Assembly (NCBI RefSeq): GCF_032062135.1
Contig: NC_092863.1
Location: 14,929,110 to 14,993,109, forward strand
Reading direction: 5' to 3'
DNA length: 64,000 bases
Source: Pyxicephalus adspersus
Taxonomy: Eukaryota > Chordata > Amphibia > Anura > Pyxicephalidae
This document shows, piece by piece, positions 38,251 to 64,000 of the stretch. How positions within the stretch are numbered: position 1 is the first letter of the stretch; the number at the start of each line of letters is the position of its first letter. The notes below the pieces were generated by a model that had not been told where the DNA came from, searched no databases, and saw nothing but the letters and a program-made list of their open reading frames with translations. A program made the position numbers and the translations under genes.

Positions 38251-39224
38251 ACTGGCCACAGCACCACCCACAAGGTGCCAGTGTCTGGTATGGACCGCCC
38301 CCTAGGAACACCACTGCCTCTTTTTTTTTCATATTTATTTTAGTAAATCGGCCTTGTTGAGTGATATAACATATTTTGATGTCTGTAATAATCTTACTCA
38401 ATACATTATATTACAATACATTATTAAAGCAGAGACCAAGACAAAGCAAACTATATAATTATTACATTCAATGTATTTTTATTTATTGAATTGTAGTTTG
38501 CCTTTAAGGCTTGGTTTTCTTTCCCTGCATACATTTGTGCATGCTCCTATACCCTGCGCCCCCAGTCAGCTGGCTCATCTGCGGCTTCCTGTCACCCACT
38601 CACATCTCCACTCAGCCTCAAACCCAGGCCAACTTTCAGATGCCTAAAAATACCAGTAATTAAAGGGTTTGTTTTCTTACAGTTTAAAGCAGATCCACAA
38701 TCTAAATTTATTTATTTTATTATTTTAACTCAAGCAGTCCTGAATCATTCACAACGTTTTGCAATTTTGATGACACTTCCACAATAATAAACTGGAAATA
38801 AAAGAAAAAGATCTGGATTTGTTTTTTTTTTTATCCTATTCCAAATCACAAGCTTGTGCCAGGAACTAAAAGGATGATTGGAACTCGGTGACCCAAAGTA
38901 AACCAATATGTCTGCTCAGGTCAGAGATGAACAAATTCCGTACAGTACCACAATGTGATGACGGAACAAGAAGTGAAGGAGGTGCCTGGGACAACCAATC
39001 TGATTCCACTTCTCAGTATTTACTGCGGCTCCAAAAATAAAATGACAATAGGAAACCCAACAAACAAAACACTCTCTCGGAAATGAGTCGATGCATGTTT
39101 TTGTGAAACATTAAAAACCCAAATAACAACTCCTTGTTGGAGACATTAATAATTTATCGGTGCCACATCCAATTTAATTATAACAATAACTTTTGCATAT
39201 ATTAACATGGACTTTTAAGGCCCC
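38251..39224. other. Intergenic, possible regulatory block at right edge
   Basis: No exon. 38990-39224 is repeat-free and homeobox-motif rich (CATTAATAATTTATCGGTG, CATCCAATTTAATTATAAC) and directly abuts the AT-rich satellite. Confidence 0.45.
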
Positions 39225-40130
39225 TTTAATATTCAAAACACTGTATTTATACATAATCCAAAACCTTATATTTATAATATTAAATCAAACCCTATAAAAT
39301 CAAAACCCTATATATAATATAAAATCGAACCCTATAAAATATAACCCTATATATAATAATAATAAATCAAACCCTATAAAATTTAACCCTATATATAATT
39401 TAAATTAAAGACCTTAATTTATTTATACATAATCTAAAACCCTAAATATAGTATAAAATCAAACCCTATAAAAAATAACCCTATATATAATATTATTAAT
39501 AATAAATCTATCCCTATAAGATATAACCCTATATATATTCATAAATCAAACCCTATAAAATATAACACAATATATAATAATAATAAATCAATCCCTATAA
39601 AATATAACCCTATATATAATAATAATAACTCAATCCCTATAAAACATAACCCTATATATAATAATAAATCAAACCCTATAAAATATAACACAATATATAA
39701 TAATAATAAATCAATCCCTATAAAATATAACCCTTTATATAATAATAATAACTCAATCCCTATAAAATATAACCCTATATATAATATTAAATCAAACCCT
39801 ATAAAACATAACCCTATATATAATAATAAATCAAACCCTATAAAANNNNNNNNNNNNNNNNNNNNNNNNNNNNNNNNNNNNNNNNNNNNNNNNNNNNNNN
39901 NNNNNNNNNNNNNNAACCCTATAAAATATAACCCTATATATAATAATAAATATAACCCTATAAAACATAACCCTATATATAATAATAAATCAAACCCTAT
40001 AAAATATAACCCTATATATAATAATAAATCAAACCCTATAAAATATAACCCTATATATAATAATAAATCAAACCCTGTAAAATAAACATCAAAACCCTGA
40101 TTTATTTATACCTAATCTATAACACTCTAT
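39225..40130. repeat. AT-rich 39-bp satellite array (contains an assembly gap)
   Basis: Unit ATAACCCTATATATAATAAT plus AAATCAAACCCTATAAAAT (39 bp), more degenerate at the left edge and near-identical after 39930. Each unit carries two AACCCTA heptamers. The N run at 39846-39914 lies within it, so the true length is unknown. Confidence 0.9.
39846..39914. other. Assembly gap (69 N)
   Basis: Run of N inside the AT-rich satellite, where assembly is expected to fail. The length may be an estimate. Confidence 0.99.
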
Positions 40131-40615
40131 AATTTATTTATTAAAAATCTGAAAGATATATTTTTAACAAATGTGCTAATGTACAATTTCAGTCCCAATA
40201 TCTTCTCAGTCCAGCTTCCTCAGGAGTCGCAGGACTGACATTAAATTATGTACAACAAATACAAAATATTTCAATACAGTAAAACCTTCATAATTAAATA
40301 TTGATAGATATCGGTTAAATACATCATTCAAAGCATTATTATCAATTTGTTTTAATTTAGAAGGGTCTGAAATGGGGTTCACCAATAAGCTTTGATTTTC
40401 ATCATTGGAGATGTGTCAAAGGCATTGGGATTTAAACTTTATTTGCAAATTGGAACATTTGTTATAAAGATATTGTTTCAGATTTTTAATGTATATATAA
40501 AAACAACAGCCAATCAGCAGCCGTTGGGGATTTTAAAGAGTTTACCAGGGTTTGGAAGAAAAGAAACACCTTTGCCATATTCCTGGTCATATTTATTTAT
40601 AGATCATGACTTAAT

Positions 40616-40790
40616 GGGCCTTATTTATTAAAGCTCACCAAAACTAGAGAAGATAGACTGACATGGGAGAACCTGGGTGATCCAGTAAAACTGGAATTTC
40701 CTAATATTTGACAAAGGTTTTCAATCCTGGACCTGACCCATTCCAGGTTTGCTACATCACCTAGGTTCTCCCATTGTTCTTGGACATTTT
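40616..40790. mobile_element. Palindromic MITE, right-truncated copy
   Basis: GGGCCTTATTTATTAAAGCT, GGGAGAACCTGGGTGATCCA and CATCACCTAGGTTCTCCCAT form the same self-complementary structure as 60684-60877. The right terminal repeat is lost after TTCTTGGACATTTT. Confidence 0.7.
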
Positions 40791-43700
40791 TTTAGTGTTT
40801 TACAGAACCTATAGACAGAGACAATGCAAAGTCCTGTAGACTTTAGGGATCTGAAAAGGACACTGGAGCACTTTAAGGCAACCCAACTCGTCCTCGACTT
40901 GCCCCATCCATCATCTACAATTCGGCTAACATTTCCTAATCTAAATACAGAACAGCAGGAAGTAGATTTGGAAGGGTAAGATAAGCCGTGATGCCATTGC
41001 GCAGTCTTCAAGAATCTGATGGGAACAAGGATTTCATGAGACGGAATGATGCCTGTAAACATTTAACAAGGTCTTAATCCTTTCAAGGTTTACCCCTACA
41101 GACTACATGGGCAGCCATAAAACATTTCTGGGACAGACAGCCCCTTACAGTTTATGGAGACTGGTGTGTCACAAAATCCACAGGAATTATCTTATTGGAA
41201 CCAGTGTAATTAGAAGCAGTCAGCGATATGCAAGGATCCCTGGGGAAACATGGGTCTCCTTTACTTTAATGGCATACAGGGGTTAGACCGGAAGGAGCAG
41301 ACTACACTTAACAAGTAAAATGCGCATATTATTATTATTATTTTTATTATTAGTAGTAGTACACAATTGCTTATTGGCACTTTACCCCACATTATATAAA
41401 ATAGAGTCTCACTTCCAGTTATAGAAAGTGGTGGGACAAGTACAAACTTTTTTGTAGATTTGCATAACCTGTGGGTTCTACAATAAAGGTGAATTTAGCT
41501 GGAAATATTAGTAAGGTAGTATTAGCATAAAGAGTTTCAATTGCAAAAGAGCAACATCTCATTGGTTTGCGCAAAAGACCAAACAAGAAGAAGTTGAATT
41601 TATTATCTTATTGCAGAGCTCCAGATTGCTTACTTGGATTTCTCTGCACACTGTGAGCTTCTCATAGTGTGCATCAGAAAATGCAGAAAGTCAGACAGTT
41701 CCAGGCTGGAGGACATCCAGATTGTTTGTCCCTAGCCAGCACCTTTCATTCATTGGATTTCAGTTCTATCAATCATGAAGGCTCAACCTTGCCTAGGGCA
41801 GTCTGCATGCAAACACACCATGTATAGGAATGCCTTCTCCCCTAATCTATTCTTCAGATCTAGAATAATATATGTAATGAAAGTTTGTGTTAAAATTGTA
41901 TTAAGTTGCTGATGTAGGGAAGGAAAAACCAAGAAGGCCATATATAAGCATATAAGCAGATTAAACAAATTCAAAGCCAAATCTATTTTTTTAATCTTTG
42001 ATAGAGTAAGTATGGGGGTAAGACCCTGTAGTTGTGTGACCATTGGAAAAAATTCAATTGTCTCCAATTGTCCTGGTGACCATTATTGATGAAGTTATAA
42101 ATAGGAGAAACTCTAATTTTTTTTGAAAGGGGGGTTGCAGGGGTACTGCAAGTAAGAAAATCTTAAAAAACAAAACTTTGCTGCCATATAGTGGTTATTA
42201 GCTAACATAGCATACCAATATATAGAAGGCTATTTCGTTTTGAGTTCAAGAAAGATATATGAGATGCAAACTAATGCAACTCAGTAATCTTTATTATATC
42301 ATTTTTAATGAAGGCTTATAAGTAATATAATCTGATTTGTTATCACCCTACTGTAATCTGTTTACCATGGCTGAAGTGTGAGTGAAAGAAGCAGCACACA
42401 AGTCCATGTGCTTGATAGAGAAAATGATAAAGCACAGTATAATAGAATTATTTTCTATTAGGCTCATGTAAACAGAACAAGGAACTGCCTGCAGCCCATA
42501 GGACATAAGGACAGGACACATCACAAGGCAAATACATCGGTTTGGTAGAACATAAAGAATGTGGCAGCCTTGTACATCTGGGTACCAGTTGCTTAATGCC
42601 ATAAAGCCCAAGAATGGCTCTCAGATCTCAAAGCAGTTGCTGAGCTCCTTGTATTGTATAAACCACAATAGAACGATGCGGGAACTTTCCATTTAGTTAA
42701 CTGGAGCCTTACCGAGGTTAAAGGCAGAACTTTTCTTGGCTAAGAAGGAACTCCTGGACCACCCTGACATGGGAAGAGAAGAGAATCTTTGCAGGCTTGG
42801 AAGTCCTGAGACTCACGGAAGTGTCTTCCATTGCTAGGAAGTAGACATCCTAGCCTAGAGCTTTGTGAGAAACACAATCACAGGTGTCCCTGTCCCTCAG
42901 AACCTGGGATTACAAACGAGTATTTAGGACAGAAGATCCTGGTGACCTAGAAGTACTGAAATGTTTGGCCTGTCTTTCCATTTTTACCTGGAACAATCTG
43001 GAGAACGGAGTTCACTATAGGAGATATTATTCTTGGAGGTGCAAGGAATGGATCCCATGAAGCCACCTAAGCTTACCTTGCTTCTGATAAAGAAATCCCA
43101 GACCGGTCTAGCTTCCATGAAGGATTATTGCTCAGAGCTTTAAGAAAAGTTAGGTCTAATACCACCTTGGGTTTGGGAACATTTAACAGGTTGAACCATA
43201 ATAGGACACCAGCAGAACACATTGGTAACAGAATAGGTTTATTATTGGCTGAAGATAGATGGTTTTACCTTCAATGGACAAGAAACATTTGTTCTTGTGT
43301 ATATATACAGTTAAACTTACCACAACTATATATATATATATATATATCTATCTCATTTCCACATATCACATTCTAAGATGAGGACATTAAGAAAAGCCCA
43401 CAAAATTCCATTGGAAGAAGAATACATGCTTTATTGAGTAGGCAAGATACTGCTCTGATATTAACATAAAGTGAGTCACATAACAGCCTACAGCAGAAAA
43501 CATAAATAAAGTATGTTTATCCAGTGCAAATAATCTGCAAAGCTGCACAAAGTAAGATCTTTGCTCTAACAGGACCGTTTGGGCTTCTGGCAGATAAAGG
43601 GATGAGGGGTGCAGTCTCCTGGCCACGTTGTAAACCACAGGGGAACTATGAGAAGTCCTGGTCTGGGAGTCATTTTCTTATTAGGTTCACTGCAGCACAA

Positions 43701-45239
43701 TCCTAATATCGGCGTCACATAAATATTTTGAAGGGTTTGTGTTTGCTCCATAGAATGCAGAAAGTACAGCATTGCAAACAGCAGTCATTTACCACACCAA
43801 AAACAGGATATAGATGTAAGCGCAACATAAAATATTGTCAAGGCATCCTTTTTAATGAGAAGTGAAGCAAATAAAAGGGACGATAAATAGAAAAATACAA
43901 GTTGACTCCTTTATACATGTCATGGGAATAATAATGAATTAGAGTACATTGTGTACTGATTGCCAAAAGAATACCCTGTCCCCAAAAAATAAAATCCTGT
44001 ATACAGCAAACTGCAATAACGTCCTGTACTTTACATAGGAATTACCTTCCTTTTAGGGATCCTTTAATAAAAGGATACTTAGAATGACAGTATTCTTCTA
44101 TACAATATAAATAATCCTGGAGGTAACAGAAGACCAGCTGGATTCAGGAATAATCCTTTTACACAAGAGCTGCAAAACCTCCCAAGTTTTACTAGATGGA
44201 GCCAATGTTCTTTACCATTCAATAAAAATAATATCAGTATTGGAAATGTAATGGATAAACTTAATGTATTGCACCCCCTAGTGTAACATAACGGTAGCAC
44301 ACTCAACTGAGATGTACACAGCCAGAAGTTAGTGACCTCTAGAATGATCCTGATTAGTGGATTATCCAAGAGGATCCCATTGCTCATTTACAGCTGCTAT
44401 TCTCGAATCTAGCTACAAGGCTAGTAAAACGATACACATCACAAAAGTACCAAGTGCTATTGTTCAGACTAGAAGGCTCTATATAGTATATTGGCTTCAA
44501 TTATCTCCACTCGTATAATGAGAACTACAAAATGTCACATCACATCAGCAATATTAGAAATATCATATGCTGGCAGCACACTCATACTGCATTAAGAGAC
44601 AACTGAGGATTGGCGATGGACAACTAAACAGTTGTACTTTAGGTGTCTCTGATCACAAAAGCTCACTGCCACCGGACCAGTAAAATGCACAATACAGCAC
44701 AGGTCACAATCCATCTTGTAATTATAGTATAATGCATTAAACACAGTGCTAGGAAGCATAGAATCCCTGTGTAAGCTCTATTTGGAGCTTACACAGGGCT
44801 CAGGTATTCCTACCTACGAGTTGTGTGAGCCCCATGTGCGATTTCCTCACTCCCTATGACTGATCCAATTAGTTTGGTAGTATAATAAATGGTATCCTCT
44901 ACTAAGGAGGGGGCCATTAAAGCAAATCTGTAACCCCCCACCCAAAAAGAAAAGCACAAGTTTGCTTTAATGAACCAGACTGCTTAAGTTAAACAGAAGA
45001 TTCTTTTCAAAACTTTAACCAAGAACGAAACACAAATAGGATGTTATGTAGATTAAAAAGGGATAAAAAAATTAAAACAGATTAAAATGGGATGGATCAG
45101 TAACAGTTGACTAAAAAGGAAACTAATTAAAACCATAATCTTGTTAAGAAAACATTGTGCTGGTACGCTGGGGAGGCAAGAGATTAAATTGCTTCGACAT
45201 TTACTCGGCTTGAAGCTCATGTATTTTTAATGCACTGGT
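40791..45239. other. Region downstream of KAT7, nothing firm
   Basis: No exon of a neighbouring gene recognised. Contains the (TA)n tract, a minus-strand AATAAA at 43435-43430 that could be a distal KAT7 poly(A) signal, and a perfect 14-bp hairpin (44765-44778 / 44785-44798). Confidence 0.5.
43329..43348. repeat. (TA)n microsatellite
   Basis: Uninterrupted TA dinucleotide run of about ten units. Confidence 0.9.
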
Positions 45240-45258
45240 TGCTATCAATGCTAACAAC

Positions 45259-45264
45259 TTTATT
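45259..45264 (-). terminator. Candidate KAT7 polyadenylation signal AATAAA
   Basis: Canonical hexamer on the gene's strand, the first after the stop codon. It lies inside a high-complexity block (45150-45330). No transcript evidence is available in the sequence. Confidence 0.35.
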
Positions 45265-46242
45265 GTTTTTCCACGGCAATGCATGGATTGCTGTAAATAA
45301 CAGGGACTCGGGGAGGCCTATGGACACACACAGCTAACCAGAAGGAAAGAATCTTATGTATCAAAAACCTGGGCTGTATGCCGATTATTGTGCAAGTTAC
45401 ATCTGGGCACTGATCTGGCCACACAGACAATAGAACTGCAAGCTATACACGACTGTTTAAATGGATCTTACAAAATACCACTAACCTAGAGACAAGCCAC
45501 AAGCAATGGCTACCTATGCTAATAGCGTATTTAGTATACGGTCTACAACATTTACAGTTTTCGTTGAATTGCTCTGTGTCCTTGAAAAGGTCGCATACAG
45601 ACTTGTCTATTCAATGCATGGAAGCAGGAGCTGCTGTTGTGAAGCTTTCAATACCTTTCTCAGGCTGGAATAGAAAGAGTGGCCTTTTTATGAGCTTTCA
45701 TCAGACCTAGTGAATTGAAATCAACAGGCATCTGAATAATTTTACTCCACCAGCAGAGCCTTAGAACTGGAAAATTAAAAGAAATGAAAAAAAATTCCAA
45801 AACAGCGGTAACTGCTTCAGCTTAAATAAAAAGTAGGTCCCAGGTCCTCCGAATAGTGGCACAAGAAACTCCCCCTCCTCAACATGGAATTCTTGTTCGC
45901 TGCTTGAGCAAAGTACAGATGAGTAGACAGAGATTGGACAAGCATGCACAATAAGATGACTGGATTATCCATATTTCTAGGACGATTGCTGAAAGGGAGC
46001 CTGTACTGAGAAAATAGATTGTCAACTTCCAAAAATGCTACTAGACTCCATGGTCAATATTTTGAGACACGGACCTGGAGAAAGCATGCAGAACAGTACA
46101 GCCAAAAAGTTCTTTACCCTGCATACCTGCTCATATAGTTAAATAATTACTCAAACTACTGGATCAGAATGAAATTTTTTACTCAGGTCAGCCCTATGCC
46201 TTATTTATAAGTTTGTAACTCCCCAAAAACTGCCCAGGTCTC

Positions 46243-46480
46243 CTACCTTCCTTTCAATTGTGCTTTAAAAGTATATCCACTATATCCACTGCCATCAATA
46301 TTCAGCATCCAAAACTTCTGGAAGTGATTGTTTTATAACAAGGCTGGAGTATCTAAATGCTGCAAAGTTAGGAGACATAAGCTGCACAAGGGGCAAGTAT
46401 AATACCTCTCTGGTTGTTAAACACCATTAAGAAGGTGGATATACTTTTAAAGCACAACAGAAACATGAGAAGGAAGGTCT
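46243..46480. mobile_element. MITE with perfect 23-bp inner inverted repeats, inside probable KAT7 3' UTR
   Basis: 46258-46280 (TTGTGCTTTAAAAGTATATC and three more bases) is the exact reverse complement of 46435-46457. Outside these arms, CTACCTTCCTTTC on the left matches the complement of GAGAAGGAAGGTCT on the right, so the inverted repeat extends outward with a small indel. The interior has no coding capacity. Confidence 0.7.
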
Positions 46481-47854
46481 AATCACAAGTAAAATGTCTT
46501 CTGGCAGGTACAAGGAGTTTAGATTTGAGAGATTCTTGCTGCGAGATGTAATATCAGAAACTGAGGCAGCGGGTTAATTTGTGTCATATTAGCTGCAATT
46601 CTTTAAGAAAATTTGAATATTTGTTAAGTAAAACAAGTAACTGCTAAGTGAAAAAAGTAATTGCAATTTTTTGGACACTATTATGTTTTTTTTTGGCAAC
46701 CCCTCACCTTCGACACAACATGCCACTATCAGAGGACCATGGTCTGAGAATTATAATAAACCACAACCACTGGCAAAGCCATTATCACCACCATTCCTAT
46801 CAGACAATATGGGAAAACGTCAGAAGGGGAGCACAGGCTGAAGTATACCGGTAATAAAACATGCGAGATCTTTGGGCATTTTCAGAACCCCAGTGTAAAA
46901 ATGTGTGGCTAACAGCTCCTGACTGCATAGCAAACTGCTGCTGTGCGACTGGGAGAGGCAAACTGCACTGCGGGCAACAGGATTTGCAAGCAGCTGGATT
47001 TAAAGATCTTCAAACCACAAGCACCATGGCCAAAATCGTCATGCCACATTTGTGAACCGCACTGCAATCAACTGAATGCAAAAAATGGTCCCAGCTGCTC
47101 CTATTCACTTTAATAGAAGAGGTTGGGACCATGGTTGAGCTCGTGGCAGACCGCCATTGCTCACTGAAGGTCTGAGATTAGCCTTACTATACAACCCTCT
47201 TCCAAAACTCCTAACTAGAAAGAAATCACCTATTCTTTGTCTACAGGCAGTCAACAACTAAGATTATTTACTAATAATGTAAGATGGACATTCTGTTATT
47301 ATATAGGATGGTTCTAGGTCTTCATTATTATTTGTAGCAAAAAGTGGTGGCTTTGATAGAAAGCATGATGTAAACTAGAAGGATGAACATTGTAGAACAT
47401 GACTAGGGCAGGTAGAAGCCCTGTACAGATAAACTAAACATTTTCATGGCTTGCATCAATACGACCGATGCTTGAGGCATTAAGGAAATTCACCATGTAT
47501 ACCATCCAGAGGAGGATGGATCATTACAACAAATATACTAAGATTTGGATCAAAATACAAAGAGCACTTTTTATAGGAAAAAACTAAAAACTAAAAACTG
47601 GATTCTGAATGTTAAAGAATTACAAAGCCAGTGCACCCAGTGGTTGGCAAAGCATGGGGCTCACAGATCTTGGAAAGCTTATGTCACATTGCAGAAGGGA
47701 ACGTTCATGAAGATGTGGATCTAAGTGTGGAGATGATGGATCACAGGTCATCCAAAGAAATAAAACTTCTGTTGTTGGTTGTATTGGTCCATGCCAGAAA
47801 ATACACCGACGGGACAGGAGACTGCAGAGGATTTGGTAGGACAGACCATGCTGC

Positions 47855-63275
<15,421 letters not shown>

Positions 63276-63375
63276 CGCTCTGCGCTCCGCTGAGCTTTGC
63301 TTCCCGTCCACGGGGCTGACTCAGCACGGGAATCAGTCCGGCGCTGTCCCCGGGTAACGGGAGACTAGCGCGCAT

Positions 63376-63445
63376 GTGCAGCCCCGCCCACCTATTGGTA
63401 CGTCAGCCCGCCCCTCCCTTCTCACGCTGGCTTTGGCGGGAGGAA
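63376..63445 (-). promoter_or_regulatory. KAT7 core promoter region
   Basis: GC-rich segment 100-170 bp upstream of the start codon. Motifs seen: GC boxes CCCCGCCC (63382-63389) and GCCCGCCCCTCCC (63406-63418), an inverted CCAAT box (ATTGG, 63394-63398) immediately beside a CRE-like TACGTCA (63399-63405), and an E2F consensus TTTGGCGGGA (63432-63441). There is no TATA box. E2F plus NF-Y is a common promoter design for replication and cell-cycle genes, fitting HBO1's licensing role. The transcription start is not determined. Confidence 0.6.
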
Positions 63446-63754
63446 AAGCGGCGGTGGTGCCCGAAGGGGGATGGGCTGTCAAAGTGACCCAGCACAGGGG
63501 AGCTCACCTCAAATCTCTCCCATTGCACCGTATAATGACCGGAGAATGTCCTTTTCCGCCCTTCTTAGTCTGCTCCGACAGATACATGACTTAAAGTAAA
63601 CCTATTATAGAGGCAGCCATTTTGGAAAATGCTGGTTGCCTGGAAACAAGTGACATTTCCTGTCAGCAGTTCCCACAGTATAGAAATTGTATTTTTCATG
63701 AATGCAAAAAATAAAGGGTTTTTTGTTCGGGACCCTTCATGAAAAACAAACAAC
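63446..63754. other. Upstream of KAT7 promoter, nothing firm
   Basis: GC-rich up to about 63490, then AT-rich. In human, FAM117A lies head-to-head with KAT7, but no exon of it is recognised here. Confidence 0.5.
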
Positions 63755-63890
63755 ATCATTAAAAATATAATTTATTCTAAACAAAAATAAACAATATTAG
63801 TGCCAATAATACCACACAAAACACCCGTCTGTGCTGCAGGCGTTTCGCAGATTCTCTTGCTTCATTAGAAGAACTGTCAATGGGAAATTT
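63755..63890 (-). mobile_element. Second possible Penelope-like end with hammerhead-like core
   Basis: Minus strand: CTAATGA (63868-63862), a weak stem GCAAGA..TCTGC, then GAAAC (63846-63842) and GCCTGCAGCACAG, followed by an AT-rich tail with TTTATTTTTGTTTAGAATAA. Same orientation and layout as 4085-4290. Confidence 0.35.
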
Positions 63891-64000
63891 TCTAATATAC
63901 CATTCTTTTTATTAGAACGAAGTAATTCTTATTAGGAATTTTTTTATCAGGAGGTATTTGGGTAGACAGGAAGACCCCATACTGGCACTTCTCACACTAA

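Larger units (their letters stand above)
45240..47854 (-). other. KAT7: Probable KAT7 3' UTR
   Basis: Sequence after the stop codon. The first canonical minus-strand AATAAA I find downstream is at 45264-45259, implying a UTR of about 2.6 kb. An ATTAAA variant lies nearer (47114-47109), and another AATAAA lies at 43435-43430, so the end is uncertain. A MITE sits inside (46243-46480). Confidence 0.45.

Noticed and set aside
37849..38273. Repetitive minus-strand open frames up to 127 codons
   Set aside because: Products of the 69-bp minisatellite, whose period is 23 codons.
39225..40130. Interstitial telomeric sequence
   Set aside because: AACCCTA occurs in each unit but TTAGGG is not in tandem. 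The array is an AT-rich satellite.
40610..40625. DLMG-type tachykinin-like end (possible TAC4)
   Set aside because: It lies in a MITE end, lacks the F-x-G-L-M-G context and has no dibasic cleavage site.

Overview
The window looks like nuclear DNA from a vertebrate, most likely an anuran amphibian of the ranoid type. Three things suggest this: large introns with canonical GT-AG splice sites, dispersed repeat families whose termini I associate with frog genomes (TIRs resembling GCTGCGTACACAC, hAT-type CAGTGTTTCTCAACC ends, palindromic GGGCCTGATTTATTA elements), and assembly gaps written as N. There are no bacterial-type genes, operons or rRNA/tRNA genes that I can support. The species is an inference.

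Right third (about 45.2-63.4 kb, minus strand): one complete, intact protein-coding gene, KAT7 (HBO1/MYST2), the MYST-family histone acetyltransferase. I could place all 15 coding exons. Their phases join without error into 611 codons plus a stop, the length I know for the human protein. The CCHC zinc fingers, autoacetylated Lys432, catalytic Glu508 and the T85/T88 phosphosites fall at the same residue numbers as in human. A GC-rich promoter with E2F, CCAAT, CRE-like and GC-box motifs lies just upstream. The probable 3' UTR carries a MITE. Introns 6 and 2 contain long high-complexity, homeobox-motif-rich blocks that look like conserved non-coding elements.

Left two thirds (1-45 kb): no host protein-coding exon that I can defend. 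This gene-poor stretch downstream of KAT7 holds a decayed mariner transposase (10.7-11.7 kb, minus strand), six members of a MITE group sharing termini (1.3, 17.1, 24.3, 32.3, 35.3 and 35.7 kb), hAT-type relics, possible Penelope-associated hammerhead remnants, a 30/60-bp minisatellite (19.8-20.6 kb), a 69-bp minisatellite (37.9-38.3 kb), a 39-bp AT-rich satellite (39.2-40.1 kb) interrupted by an assembly gap, and several high-complexity blocks that could be regulatory. In human, KAT7 is followed by TAC4 and DLX4/DLX3. No exon of those was recognised here, so the desert may be regulatory landscape, but that is inference.

Most short open frames in the window are chance, or come from tandem repeats whose period is a multiple of three or from palindromic MITEs. 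The most interesting structures are the MITE-in-tandem-repeat array at 35.3-36.1 kb with an apparent empty site, the perfect 25-bp inverted duplication inside a hAT relic at 13.73-13.80 kb, the hammerhead-core remnants, and the candidate enhancers in KAT7 introns.
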